A stretch of DNA of 64,000 bases from Pararge aegeria (taxonomy: Eukaryota; Arthropoda; Insecta; Lepidoptera; Nymphalidae), in NCBI RefSeq assembly GCF_905163445.1, contig NC_053189.1, positions 10,558,001 through 10,622,000 of the forward strand, given 5' to 3'. Positions within the stretch are counted from its first letter, which is position 1; the number at the start of each line of letters is the position of its first letter. Positions 10,496 through 21,785 of the stretch are shown here, piece by piece. The notes beneath the pieces were generated by a model. That model searched no databases. It was not told where the DNA came from and was given only the letters and a program-made list of their open reading frames with translations. The position numbers and the translations under genes are program-made.

Positions 10496-12265
10496 CTGAA
10501 AATAAATTTAGAAACAATAAAATTTTAGAGCTCATACATCAAAAGCTAAAGAATAATGTCGAATATAAATTATACGGAAGGAAGGCAACGACCGCAATTT
10601 CAAATTGTATATAAAATTTTATTTCGCTAAGCTTTGATAAAAGTTTAACGCAGACTGCCGCATGAGTCCGAAGTTTCTTTGCTTCCTCAGAGGACACGTT
10701 ACCGTGGTCAGCTCCGATTGTTTAAAATAATTTTTAAAACCTGTCAAATCATTATGGAGCAGTTATCTATCTATAGGGGTATCTAAGCTTTAAAATACTC
10801 TCTACTATAAAAAATACTTGTTTTTAGCAGCGGAATAGTCTAATGATTATTATTAATTTATTTATTACACGACAAGTTATCTTAATATTATTACGGTGTA
10901 ATAATAAATTCTTACGAATTTTACCGTTCACCACCATGCCGTCGTCAATAGGTAGCCGTTAAGATAATTCATAAACAATAGTAACACCTATGAGTACCTA
11001 CTCACTACATCAATCAAGATATTTCATATAAGAATTCCCTCAATATTAATAGGTACGTCGAGCGTCGGTTAAGGTTTAAAATTTGGCAGGAGGTAGATAA
11101 TATTTTAAGTACTAACCCTTTTATTTCTGATCACTTTAAGCGCTAGGTCTAATCATCTAACTCAAAGAACGCCAGGAGCCATTGTAGCAAACATTTAAAC
11201 CATTTCCTATGCAATTCACGCGGCAGTAGGCGATAAACTAAAATCCGTCAGTCAAAATAAGTTGGTAGGCAATTTATTTTACGAGTCAAGGCAACAGCGG
11301 TACTTTTAACTGCGTCAAGTAGTATGACACAATTTTAATGTTTCACGTGAAAACCTCAGGGTCATCTCAATTAAGACTAGTTACATCTGTCGGCAAGCAG
11401 GTTGAGAAAGCAACTTCAAAAGGGCCTGTAGGCTGCCGGTGTTTTACAGGAAAGCCGTGACCGTGAAATAACCATTAGAAATTTTATACGCTGTGGCGGC
11501 ACATAAAAATAGCAAAGTATTCAAAGATACGAGTAAGAAAGCGGTTTTATTGCCATAACGCTTGAGCATCGTATTAACAATTATCTATACTGATATAAAA
11601 ATTATAAACAAGTCTTTCCGTACATTGGACTTTTTTTGAGTAGCGATGAAATTATTTATGTCGTTCTTTGTCTACTATTTAGTCATCCTATTTCTACAAG
11701 ATAAGACGTTATAAAGGGAGACAAGTGGCGTGCTCTTAGACCTATTATAGTTTATCTTCAGATAGTTTGTCTTCAGATAACGAAATTTATATATATACAA
11801 TTACTATTCTACTAATTTTGGTGAAGAGTATTACATTTTTATTCGTGTGAAAAGGGGAATTTGCTGTTAACATAATATATGTACTCAGGCTGTGCTTTTG
11901 CAAATCGACGTTAAAGTTCTTCGCTAGATGGATAAGTAAGGTGAGTATTCGATCAATATAACTTTTTGTAGTATAAACGTAGTGACGACGTGTGAACGAT
12001 TGTATAAAGGTACAATGTGTGGCGCCTACACTACTTTACCTACTTACTATTCAATAAGATTTATGACTTTATACTAAAAAGAGCGTACAATACAATGCCG
12101 TGTGAACGTAGCTTTATAAAATTATTAAATATTATCACTGCTTTGCTTTGATAGTTGGATAGATTTTAACTTCATGTAACAGCGAATCTAATGTCGTTGT
12201 TTGCGAAATATTAAAAACAGGTTGTTATTGGCTAAATTACACTCTCGGGGCTATCTGGAGAAAGT
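10496..12265. other. Unassigned Atg16 intron sequence
   Basis: No exon-like segment or recognised repeat found. AT-rich. Confidence 0.5.
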
Positions 12266-12440
12266 TGCAGTGGAGCTTTTTGTGACACAGCTCGTCTTGC
12301 TTATTTCTGACTCAAAGCAGCATGGTTGCAATGCTGTGTTCTGGTCTGAAGGGCGTGCTTGAGAATGTTATTACAATCACATGACGTTTAACACCTCCGC
12401 CTCAGCTTCATAGACACAGACAATTTGCAGGTTGGTCCAT
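12266..12440 (+). repeat. Family D repeat
   Basis: gtggagctttttgtgacaca, aagcagcatggttgcaatgc, gtgttctggtctgaagggcg and tttaacacctccgcctcagc. Confidence 0.68.
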
Positions 12441-12633
12441 CTACAGTCTGTCACTACTCTTATACTCTGAGATGGCTTGAGGTACTTTTGTTACCATTTT
12501 TTTTTCCTTAGACAAAGTCAAAGAACCAATGTCTTTGACTTTGTTAATGTAATGAGATTTTTTGTTCTACTGTAGTATATTTATCTATTTATTTATTTCG
12601 AAATAAATGGGATCACTACCTATCTCCGAAACT

Positions 12634-13265
12634 GAAGGCTGTTATACAGAGCTAGAATGAAAAAATTGTGTCGTATTCCTCTAATATTTATTTATTATAT
12701 TGAAAATCATACAGAACAAACTGAGGGGATAACTCAAGTTATTTTATATGAGCATAATGTAAATAGCTTTAGTTCGCTGTAGTAGGTATTATACAAAGCA
12801 AACAAAAATTAAGAATTGACCCGTTACCCAAATCAAAGCTATTTTGGGCCAGTAACCAATCCGCATTGCTCAGTCCGTCAATGCTGTCATAGAGAAATGT
12901 ATTAGCGGTGTAACGAAAGACTTAAAAATATTTGCTGAATGTAATCAATACACAGCCCCATTATTGAAGGTTGGTTGACATACAGAGCTAGAACTAAAAA
13001 GATGTGATTTCACATCGAATTGCCGACAAAAAATATTAAATATAAGAATAAATCGGACTCGTAAATTGTCTTATGTAGACATTAAGGGCATATCTTTTGT
13101 TCGCTATGGTAAGTATTATGCAAAGATAAACAAAATTAAGAATTAACCCGTTATCCAAAGCAATGCTATTTTAGGCTTGTCACCGATCCGCATTGCTCAG
13201 TCCGTCTATGCTGTCATAGAGAAATGTATAAGCGGTGTAACGGGCGATTTAAAAAAATATTTACC
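12634..13265 (+). repeat. Two diverged tandem copies, period about 320 bp
   Basis: 12634-12950 and 12955-13265 share the blocks tacagagctagaa, gttcgct.tagtaggtatta-type, aattaagaattgacccgtta/aattaagaattaacccgtta, ccgcattgctcagtccgtc and tgctgtcatagagaaatgta with ...agcggtgtaacg. No ORF. It lies within the 5.7-kb Atg16 intron. Confidence 0.8.
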
Positions 13266-14000
13266 ATTAAGATGCAAGAGTGATTGCTAAATTATGCGAA
13301 CAAAGTCATCCGTTTGAGGTGATTTATCTCGTGCATCATGATCCGACTAGCAGATATAAGAATAGTTTATTGCGTTCTAGGAATAGGACCCACAATAATT
13401 TATATATTTTTATTCATGACCAATTTGTAATTAAAACGTTTTAAAGTAACGATAGTCATCATTGCTGACTTGCGGTGTATGTACACAAAGAAAATACAGG
13501 TACAAATAATTATTATGTAGATGAAGATATCATTTAGATAATTTTACTACTGTATGATTAATGCGTGAACTAAGTTCACGTGTACCGCTTCCGATAAAAA
13601 TTTACTTATAATATATTTCACAAGCTTGAATGTTTTTTTAAAGTTATTCTTCTTTTGGCGCGTTTGGGAAAAATGGTCAGAATACATTTTTAAGATGCGT
13701 GCGCACACCGTCACGATAAACCGACAACCTAAAGTCAGCTATAGTCAACAATTTTGTTTTTCAAAAAAAGGTTCGACACTGTACACTTTGAATTGTCAAA
13801 GCCTGCGGGCTCATTTTTATCTTGTTACGCCAAAGAAATATAACTTCTAATTCATTCATCATCAGTGACATCTGCATGTTATTTTCGTAACAGAGGTCTT
13901 GATTATACGTGGTTTGATATGATGGTTTCGAATATAACTTTACCAATGAAGAAATTTATTGCATCCAGGTAGGTTACTATACTAATGATATTTTTTGGGT
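13266..14000. other. Unassigned Atg16 intron sequence
   Basis: Short ORFs only, no recognised repeat. Confidence 0.45.
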
Positions 14001-14004
14001 TGCT

Positions 14005-14120
14005 TGGAAGCTTCTTGCCGGCTTTTCTCTGTGAAATCTGACTTCCCAATCGATGATATAGTCATAAGCAAACAGACACAAGTACTTGACTTTTCGAAAG
14101 TGCTTATATACCTACCTACA
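14005..14120 (+). mobile_element. Degraded LINE-A 3' UTR fragment
   Basis: Diverged match to the LINE-A 3' UTR: cttcttgccggcttttctct, then tgaaatctgacttcccaatc, then gacttttcgaaagtgcttat. It is older than the other copies. Confidence 0.6.
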
Positions 14121-14390
14121 TTTTTTAGACCCTTCAATTTAGTTTTGAGATTGTTTACCATTGCATTAACACAATCGGTGTCACCTATTAATTCATTATT
14201 TTTAGAGGCCTTTATAATTAAATACGATTGCATCAAGTCTCTCGTGACTTTTCTAGTGCGGAATTATTTCTTTTCACGTGGGAATAAACTCAATCTCTAT
14301 GTTAAAGTGCACCACGAGTTACATCCGCCCCAATAACCACATATTTAGCTCATAGCGAAGGTTTTCTTTGTGTCAATCATACTTTTTTTG

Positions 14391-14908
14391 GAGTTAACTC
14401 CTTCAGAAACGATTTTCATATATAACGCGCCCGGTATGAGAAAAATGTGAGGAGTAAAATCTACTGATGAATGACCTCGTTACGTTTTCGCTTTGCAACG
14501 TTGCATGCCCGGCAACTGTGATGCGCAAACATGCAACGTCGCTTTCGTTTAATTAACTTATTTTTCCTATATAAGTTACCAAGGGAACCGAATATTATCT
14601 AGGTAAAGAAACAAACACATAAATATATGGGACAGAGTGAGATAGAAAACATTATACACTTTTTTTTCCTATTCTTGTTACCATGGAAACTAAATAATAA
14701 ACATTACATTTTTCCTAATAGTTCTGACCACCACCTCAATCTCCCGTAGGCTACTTTTAAGAAATTACTTTTAAGTTCCGCCGTGTGTGAATAAATTGCA
14801 CAGGATTTTTAATTTACCCTTTCATATGGTATTAATCTTTATTCAGCTAAAAAAACTCTTTTTGTGTATGTTTCGACAACTTAAATGTACTTAAGGAGTA
14901 AACTCCAT
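14391..14908. repeat. Possible MITE bounded by ggagttaactcctt-type termini
   Basis: ggagttaactccttcag at 14391 and, reversed, ggagtttactccttaag at 14908 are similar inverted ends about 515 bp apart. The interior has two related blocks, ttacc-aagggaacc and ttacc-atggaaact. Boundaries are uncertain. Confidence 0.35.
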
Positions 14909-14974
14909 TCGTGCGTCGGAGCTGACACACACTTTTTTATAGTAATATTTGACAGACCAATCAGAGTAACGCGT

Positions 14975-15125
14975 CGCAGGCCATGCAAGGAACACGTCCT
15001 GCAACAAGCCGACCTTTGTCTATCAACCTGAGGCGTAGCTGTTAAGCCTCATGTGCCCTTTATTACATCCGCAATCACGTCGTTCTGACCGGAACAGATC
15101 CTTACAATATTGCTGCTCGGTCACA
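14975..15125 (-). repeat. Family D repeat
   Basis: ccatgcaaggaacacgtcct, atcaacctgaggcgtagctg, taagcctcatgtgccctt and ttgctgctcggtcacac, in minus orientation. Confidence 0.66.
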
Positions 15126-15480
15126 CAAAGCTATACTCTATTAAAAACGCACTGCTCGTCCGCGACCATGACATGTTGTTTTCAGCAATAAATGTCCAAT
15201 AAACTGACGTAACTGGACCAAAGCGTGATGGGTAACTGTGAATGGTTTCCCTATTCATTCGTCGGCGGAGTGGACGGCGACGAAATCGACTTGATTTAAT
15301 CAGTTGCACAGGCAGTGACGTCCGGGCACTTCGATTGATTGAAGGTATCAATCTCGGTGTTTCGTGCGACGTTCGGACCGTTACTGACAAAAAAGGGATT
15401 GATCGAGACACGCGTAACGGAAATGGGCATCGCATACCCGTCACGTCGTTGTGCTGACACGAATACCGATACTAATATAC
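15126..15480. other. CpG-rich island with overlapping open frames
   Basis: Higher GC and CpG than its surroundings (cgtcggcggagtggacggcg, gtttcgtgcgacgttcggac). Three plus frames and two minus frames stay open for 60 to 110 codons, which reflects base composition rather than coding. None resembles a known protein. Candidate intronic regulatory or conserved element of Atg16. Confidence 0.35.
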
Positions 15481-16150
15481 CATGCATTCAATTATCTGTG
15501 AATATTAGTTTGGGGCAGTGGAAATTAACAAGACTTTCAATTGCATATTTCCAAACATTTTTTCAATATCATCCTCAGTGTTTTGGTATACCACTATCTG
15601 ACATCTGCCTCCTTTATGGTAGTAGAAGGAAATCCTTTTGCTCTAATGCGTGTGGGCCTTTAGGACTTTAATCACACGGTATTGATAATAATTGGGAACG
15701 AAAGCTTAACATTCTCTCTGAGGGTCTTGGGTATAACAACGCCAATTTCCTAATTATATGTTGGCTAAGGAGTTAATTGAAAATAACGTAACATTTTTTT
15801 AAACATCTCGGGAATCCGAGTACCTAGTGATCCGTAGGCATAAATGCTAACTAGTACTTTTACTTGATAGTGTCTTGGCTAGTTACAAACTTTGTAGGTA
15901 CAAAGACCGAACCGATGAGGGATATGAGTTTAACACTTAGCCTCATAGACTGCATCATCACTTATAACCAGTTGAGATTACAGTTAAGTAATATTTTACC
16001 TTATAGTGGAACAAGAAAAATCAAAGCCACGAAGTAGTAGATAAGTTTTAAATATAGCAAGAGTCGATGTCATCGTGGTCGTGCGTACCTACGGCGCGGC
16101 GTGTTTAATTATCTCGCGGCGATCGATATCGTGATTATGATAATACGCAC
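15481..16150. other. Unassigned Atg16 intron sequence
   Basis: No repeat family or exon recognised. The donor of the blade 4/5 exon lies at its right edge. Confidence 0.45.
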
Positions 16151-16330
16151 CTCTGCTGAGGTCGAGCGACGTGACCTTGCCCTGGAGCATGATATGGTTG
16201 GCCGACATCTCAGTGCGTATGTCCCAGAAGCGTATCCGCTTGTCGAAGTGCCCCGAGATGATGGTGGAGCCAGCGCCGTCGGACGTCACGAGGTCGTTGC
16301 AAGATGATCCTGCGAACTTAGTTTCTGTAC
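16151..16330 (-). CDS. Atg16: Atg16 exon, WD40 blade 4 and start of blade 5
   Basis: This 180-nt internal exon continues the Atg16 propeller. The acceptor is ...gtccacag and the donor is gtgcgtatta. The two leading bases complete the Cys codon of the upstream exon, giving C-T-E-T-K-FAGSSCNDLV, the counterpart of the ATG16L1 segment around FAGSSCNDIV. It continues with SGHFDKRIRFWDIRTEM, the most conserved blade-4 motif, and ends in GKVTSLDLSR, the first strand of blade 5. A four- to five-residue insertion (around SDGAG) sits between the first two strands compared with the vertebrate protein as I recall it. The final base (g) is in phase with the exon at 10495, making an Asp codon. The upstream intron is about 2.3 kb. 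Confidence 0.95.
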
Positions 16331-18164
16331 CTGTGGACGGTCGGAAATATACACAAAAGAACAGTTGCGTGCACAGGATGTCGAGGGTAGGTAGATGATA
16401 GGAATTGGAACAAATCTTATCCCATAACCATCATAAAAAACTTTAAAGATTGTCATGCTTTAGAACGTAACTATCATCCTTATATATAGAATATATCTGT
16501 TTCTTACTGTTTGTTTTGGTTTTTTTATTAATCCCACAAAACTGTCTATTTGCACAGGATCTATTTAATGAAGCCCAAGACGGTAGCGAGCTAGCCTAGA
16601 GGTATATGAGTTATATTAAATCCATAATCTAACCCTAAATTAACCTTTGCCAGGATTCAATTTCATAAAATGGCAAGGAGATATTCCATGCCACTTATCG
16701 AAATCTATTGAGTGATTTAGTGATAGACAAATAAAAAGTGGCTTTGTAATATTAGTACGGAAAGTGTGGATTGGATTTCCGTATTTTATGTGTTTGCAAG
16801 TAGTAAATGGATTACCTAGATAATTTTAACAACATTAAGACAGTACAATTTTTTTATAAAAAGGTTTTATAAAAAAAAACATAACTTAATTTGCACTTCA
16901 TACAAGCGTAAAATCCTATAACTGGTGGCTTGAATTATATAATATGTAACGTGCTTATTCTATACCTACCCTGATCGACACCCAGTGATCGTCGCTGCAA
17001 GAGAATTAGTAAAAGAAACTACGCACTAAGCACGCAATATAAACACATAATTAAGCCAAAGTAGCGGAAAGAGGGAACGTGAGAAAATGGCGTGTTGCAG
17101 TCTTAATAACTATACCTACCTAAGTTGACTTAGAATAATTTTCTTGTAAGTAATGTGCGGGACGCGATACACTGAATCTCGTTAAGATGGCCCCCGACAG
17201 ATTGAGGAAGATTTAAATTAAGATAAATTAATCGAACAAATGGCTACTGACTATTAGTAGGTAATTAATTAACAGTCTAAGATACAATCTGTTAACGAAG
17301 CAACAAACGGATTAAGTGTTTTTGTACAGTATTCTAAATCTGATAATTGAAAGATTTTTATACGTCTGAGTGCATTTCTTCATCAATAAAATTTTATTGA
17401 GCACGGCTCTGTTTTTCAGAGGACTTTAAAAATTAAGGGAATTCATTCGATACATATGCATGTAATACTAATGGTAATTACATAACATTCAATAACTACT
17501 CAAATAAATATACAATAATTTATAGGTATCTATATATGTTTGTCAACGTATTTCTCGGAAACCATTAATCGGACTGTGACTATTTCTTTTTATTGGCTTA
17601 CATTTACTTCAAGAGAGAAGATAGTGTACGTTTTACAAAAGGTTTCATTAAGCTTGCCCTGTTTATTGGGTCAAATTTTACTCCCTTCCTGTTGACCGAT
17701 GAATCAGAATTTTTGTGAACACCTTTATTTTAATTTTATATTATTAGTAGAATATAATTAGAATTGTGGGGCGTAGCGTAACAGGAGTAAATACGTAAAT
17801 ATAATTTTTAATGATATGGGCGAAATGATGATGTTGATCGAAAAAAAAAATCACGCTCCCCACTATGCAATGATTTGCGCATGTGGCGGAGAATGGCTAG
17901 TCTTATTTCATTGGTTGCTGTTCTTATGTTGATGGTTATGTCATGATATGTTTTATGAAATAAATAAAAATATATAGTTTGATCAATGTCCGGGATTGAT
18001 GAGGAGATGGTTTTATGACAAGTATCTAGGATCTTTCGAATCGTTACATTATGTATATCTTCATAAACAGAATAACCAAATCTTAGTTTCGCTGGAACAC
18101 AAAGATTGGAGACTGCTCCGCAACTAGAAAGTGCACGATAAGAATGGTCTTGTATTGCGAGTAG
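16331..18164. other. Unassigned Atg16 intron sequence
   Basis: Intron between the blade 3 and blade 4 exons. Apart from the Metulj-like SINE that follows, no element or exon was recognised. Confidence 0.5.
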
Positions 18165-18325
18165 TAGAATAAATAAATATACTGCGACAATATACTAATC
18201 GCCACCTAGCCAGTGAAAAAGCATTAATGGTCATCGCACAAATATTTTCCAGTTCTGGGAATTGAACCCAGCGCCTTGAACTCAGAAAGCAGGGTCGCTG
18301 CCACTGCGCCAATTGGCCGTCAAAG
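18165..18325 (-). mobile_element. Metulj-like SINE with internal deletion
   Basis: Reversed B box gggaattgaacccagc, head ctgcgccaattggccgtc and 3' end aaataaatatactgcgacaa with actaatcgccacctagcc are present. About 100 bases of the middle (the ccccaaagtaagc to cagacactg block) are missing. It lies in the Atg16 intron between blades 3 and 4. Confidence 0.75.
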
Positions 18326-18600
18326 AATATCAGGCATGCAGGTGAGCATCGAATTTGTGTCTATAGTGTAAGGCCAGAGAACAGAGAAGGTGCAAAGAAC
18401 ACTTCCAAACTCTCTACATTATAAAGTCGATGTAACACACAAAGGAAATTAACATCTCTTCGGTTCGGCTTTACACGTATCTGGCCAAAAAAAGTGGAAT
18501 GACACAATTTACGAATGAGCAAAATATAAGTGTCCAGCAGTCGTGTTTATTTTTTATTTTTATGCTTTACATTTTTGATGTAAGGTTTATAATAACTTAC

Positions 18601-18721
18601 ACATTCTACTCCTAAGATCCCAAATTTTAAGCGTCCTGTCATGGCTGCCAGTGATGACTTTAGTAGGCTCGCCGAGAAATTTCGCCGCCATCACTTTTCC
18701 GCTGTGTCCCGTTAGTGTATG
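18601..18721 (-). CDS. Atg16: Atg16 exon, WD40 blade 3 (autophagy-related 16)
   Basis: Internal exon of the lepidopteran homologue of ATG16L1. In animals this protein partners Atg5-Atg12 as the E3-like complex that directs Atg8/LC3 lipidation on forming autophagosomes. Read on the minus strand, the 121-nt exon opens in phase 0 after a ...ttctattcgcag acceptor and closes before a gtaagttatt donor. It encodes HTLTGHSGKVMAAKF, then a strand with ITGSHDRTLKIWDLRSRM. These are the GH and WD signatures of a single WD40 blade and closely match the HTLTGHSGKV...GSHDRTLKLWDLRS stretch of vertebrate ATG16L1. The last nucleotide (t) starts a Cys codon completed by the next exon at 16330. The match is to family knowledge; no alignment was run. 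Confidence 0.94.
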
Positions 18722-19021
18722 CTGCGAATAGAAGAATAAATTTTAATTTCAAGAATATACAGGGTTAAAAAAAAAACAAACTAACAACTTTTGTTCTACT
18801 CTTAATAAATTTAAAATAATAGACCATGTTATTTCTGTATGGTGACATTACACTGTGAAACCAAATACATGTGATTCGACAACGTCACATAGTCAGATCA
18901 GTGGCCGCACGATAGAGTCGTGTATTGTCGATATAGTCGCTATTGCCGATTTCACATTACAGAGTAGTAATAAGTAGTGTATATTAAAAAAAAATATTTA
19001 AAATTTTTCAAACTAAATAGT

Positions 19022-19255
19022 TAAAAAAAAGCGGTGATGCGCTTGTGGTTAATACTCCTACTACTCAAGGGAGGCCCTTTCCGACCGAGTTAAATCCCTC
19101 GCACGAACCCCTAAATTTTCTGATTTAGGTACATTTAATAAATCTCAATATCACTTGCTTTAGTGGTGATGGAAAAAATCTTGAGTCATCCTGCATATCT
19201 GAGAGTTCTGTATAATGTTTTCTACAAATCTAAAGGACTAAGACCTTAACCCTCC
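19022..19255 (+). mobile_element. SINE type B, diverged copy
   Basis: Head agcggtgatgcgcttgtggt, body cacttgctttagtggtgatg and ctgagagttctgtataatgt. Well diverged, 3' end missing. Confidence 0.65.
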
Positions 19256-19517
19256 TAATTCTGAGAAAACATCCAAATTCTGCAGATGTCTCTCGCCAGG
19301 ATTTTCTTCACCTTCAAAGCAAGTACCAATTACATACTTAATTCGCCATCAACTCACTTCTATGTCATATTTTACATGTAATGTACCTACGCATCAAAAG
19401 TGCCATACATGTGCCTATTTGAATAAAGAAATATTTGACTTTGACTTAATTGCTTAACGCACATAGCTCCAAATAGATAGAGGTGCGTGCCGGATATACT
19501 AAGCTACCACCGCTTTG
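19256..19517 (-). mobile_element. SINE type B split by a LINE 3' insertion
   Basis: 19256-19343 (ttcttcaccttcaaagcaag and neighbours) and 19452-19517 (gcacatagctccaaatagat, ending taccaccgctttg) are two halves of one minus-orientation SINE. The 100-bp LINE-B 3' end lies between them, flanked by acttaatt repeats. Confidence 0.65.
19344..19443 (+). mobile_element. LINE-B 3' terminal fragment
   Basis: Contains acgcatcaaaagtgcca, tttgaataaagaaatatttg and the actttgactt tail seen in minus orientation at 59869 (aaagtcaaagtcaaagtca). Flanked by 8-bp repeats acttaatt at 19336-19343 and 19444-19451. Confidence 0.65.
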
Positions 19518-20970
19518 AACACAGAACAGTTGTAATATGGCTTAAAAATGATAATACACTGAAAAACAAACAATAACCATTTACACGAAGTGACCGAGTA
19601 CAAGCGATGATTATTATCGTCTCATCTGTAGTTTCGTGATCCGCGACGCAACTAACCTCTTGTGCTATATTGTCTTCTCACGAAAGGACCCCAGGTTCGT
19701 TTGCATGGAAACTATGGATTAATTTATCGATGTCTCTGCGCTCTTGGCCTTGGGATACGGGACAGTAGTTTAACAAATACGATTTATCGTATATATTTAT
19801 ACGATTAAGAGCTGTTATGTTGGATTCAATCATTAGTTGAACTAACTGAGGAATAAATTTGACAGATTTTCGATATAATAATCTCAAAGTATGAACAGGA
19901 GGCTTACTACCATTGCTTTAAGCAGTCTTACGTTAATATTGTTGACGTTCTAGTTGCAGATTTATTAATACTAATTTCAGGAACGTCAAAGTGTGTCATA
20001 TAGAACGATCATTTTAATATAATACTGTTTAGATGGTATAAGGCCCTGGCATAAAATAATTCAACATTAGATTCTATAACGACGGGGGTTGGATTCAATT
20101 GGTAATAGTTTCAGTACAATGAAACTATTACCCTATGGGTTGTAATATGATTCAAACGTCTCTAAGGAAACTTTTGTTTATTCTATTATTGCTATTTCAT
20201 TTCGACGATTGCTGGCGTTCCTTTCACTCAACACAGCACGAGCAGCGTGGAAAATAGACCTATCGATGAAATGAAATCTTTACTTATATAGATAAATTAA
20301 GCTGGGTGTATTTGTATTGTTTATAGGTATTTGAACGCCGATTTGATGATGGAGTTACAAGAGACCATTAAGCCGAACTAACTAAGTAAAAAAAGCGCGG
20401 GAGAGAGATGTGACTATCACAACGCAAATCTTCAAAAACACCCTCTGTGGACGTTTTGCTCTAATATCGAAGGAAACTAAAGTCTTTACAACGAACAGAT
20501 ATAAATTCTCCGCAATTATTCGTTGTAGAAGTCAACACGTACGTAAAATACTTGTGTTTGCTAAAGAAATAGCTACTGAATGACACCCAACAGCGGTTTA
20601 AAGGCGATTTCGACGAAAACTAACGATAATTATTGTCTCCTTAACGGCTTCGTGATCAACAAAGAAACTCGTGTGCTATATCCACGTTTCACATAAGAAT
20701 TGGCGCCAGACCATTTGCATATTAATAAACTGCCGATTAACGGGTCCGTTAGTGACGACGCAATATAACTTTATTTAATATAGATTCTATAGAACGTGCT
20801 TACATTGTAACCTGATGCAGTGGAGTTTCACTGATCTACTGGAAAGTATATGTAACTAGGATTCACGAGTATCTGGGTTCGATTCTATTAAAAACGGAGT
20901 TGGAAGTTCGGCGTAGTCCACATCCGCAATGGTAGATCAAATTAAGCTGTCAGTACTGGTTTTATTGAGT
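19518..20970. other. Unassigned sequence with a diverged repeated block
   Basis: About 110 bases at 19605-19710 recur at 20620-20735 (tagtttcgtgatccgcgac / cggcttcgtgatcaacaaag, cttgtgctata / ctcgtgtgctata, gtttgcat / catttgcat). Also a 13-bp inverted repeat at 20101-20132. Function unknown. Confidence 0.5.
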
Positions 20971-21384
20971 ACTAGCTGTTGCCCGCGACTTCGTCTGCGT
21001 TTGATTTTGTTTTTGATGTGGTATTAAATTTAGTTTTAGATCCAAAAAAAATTAAAGTACTCAGTATCGCTAAGCCTGGAATGAGGGGTTTGCTGCTGTC
21101 CGCTAAGGAGTTATGTCCTCTATCTCCTCTGTTATAACGTCTATAGTACAAAAATAATTATTTAAATCGGTTATAATTTGTCGGAGTTGTGGTGTAAAAT
21201 CGTCAAACACTCAACTCCTCTCCCAAAGGAACTGAGCTTAATGTCGGGATAAAAAGTATCCTATATTATACTATAGTATTTCCAAGAATATGTATAAAAA
21301 GTTTCATGAAGATCGGTTCAGTAGTTTTCGCGTGAAAGCGTAACAAACAAACTTACATTCACATTTATAATATTAGTAGGGATA
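20971..21384 (-). mobile_element. Helitron-like element (Lep1-type), complete-looking
   Basis: In minus orientation it begins tccctactaatattataaat and continues gtgaatgtaagtttgtttgt with gctttcacgcgaaaactact. It ends cagacgaagtcgcgggcaac followed by agctagta. The terminal CTAG and the internal 'accgatcttcatgaaactt' block are typical of the short Helitrons abundant in Lepidoptera. The family name is from memory. Confidence 0.7.
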
Positions 21385-21604
21385 GGGAAGTAGTGATTAT
21401 CACAAGCATGTGATCATGTAATTGCGTGATTTGAAAACAACCTTTGTTTTCACAGGATTCATAAAAAAATACGTATCACTCAGGTCGATTCGTTTTACGT
21501 AGAACGTAAAAATAATCAAATGAAGAAACAAAAAAACATTCTTATTTATAATATAGATTATACAGGCATACTAAATATAAAAAGTTTAAAAAACCTTAAT
21601 AGCT

Positions 21605-21785
21605 TATAACTGCTCGAGTAAAGGCATCAAGCGGGAGGGTTTGTCTATAATCGCCACGCTAGGCCTTCTGTTGTGATCGCAGTAGATGGTAGACTGCCCG
21701 TTCTCCATTATGTTCGGGGAGGAGAGGTGGATTGGTGAAAATTGAATTCTGACGTGCCACTACAAACGACGCATAAAAAAGATCA
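21605..21785 (-). mobile_element. RTE-like LINE 3' fragment
   Basis: ggcatcaagcgggagggttt, gtgatcgcagtagatggtag and actgcccgttctccattatg match the 32767 copy in the same orientation. Confidence 0.6.

Noticed and set aside
13995..14336. 113-residue plus-strand ORF as a gene
   Set aside because: It begins in a degraded LINE-A 3' UTR and has no domain.
15121..15444. 107-residue minus-strand ORF as a gene
   Set aside because: Four other frames are also open here, the peptide has no recognisable domain, and the Arg/Ser-rich composition follows from CpG richness.
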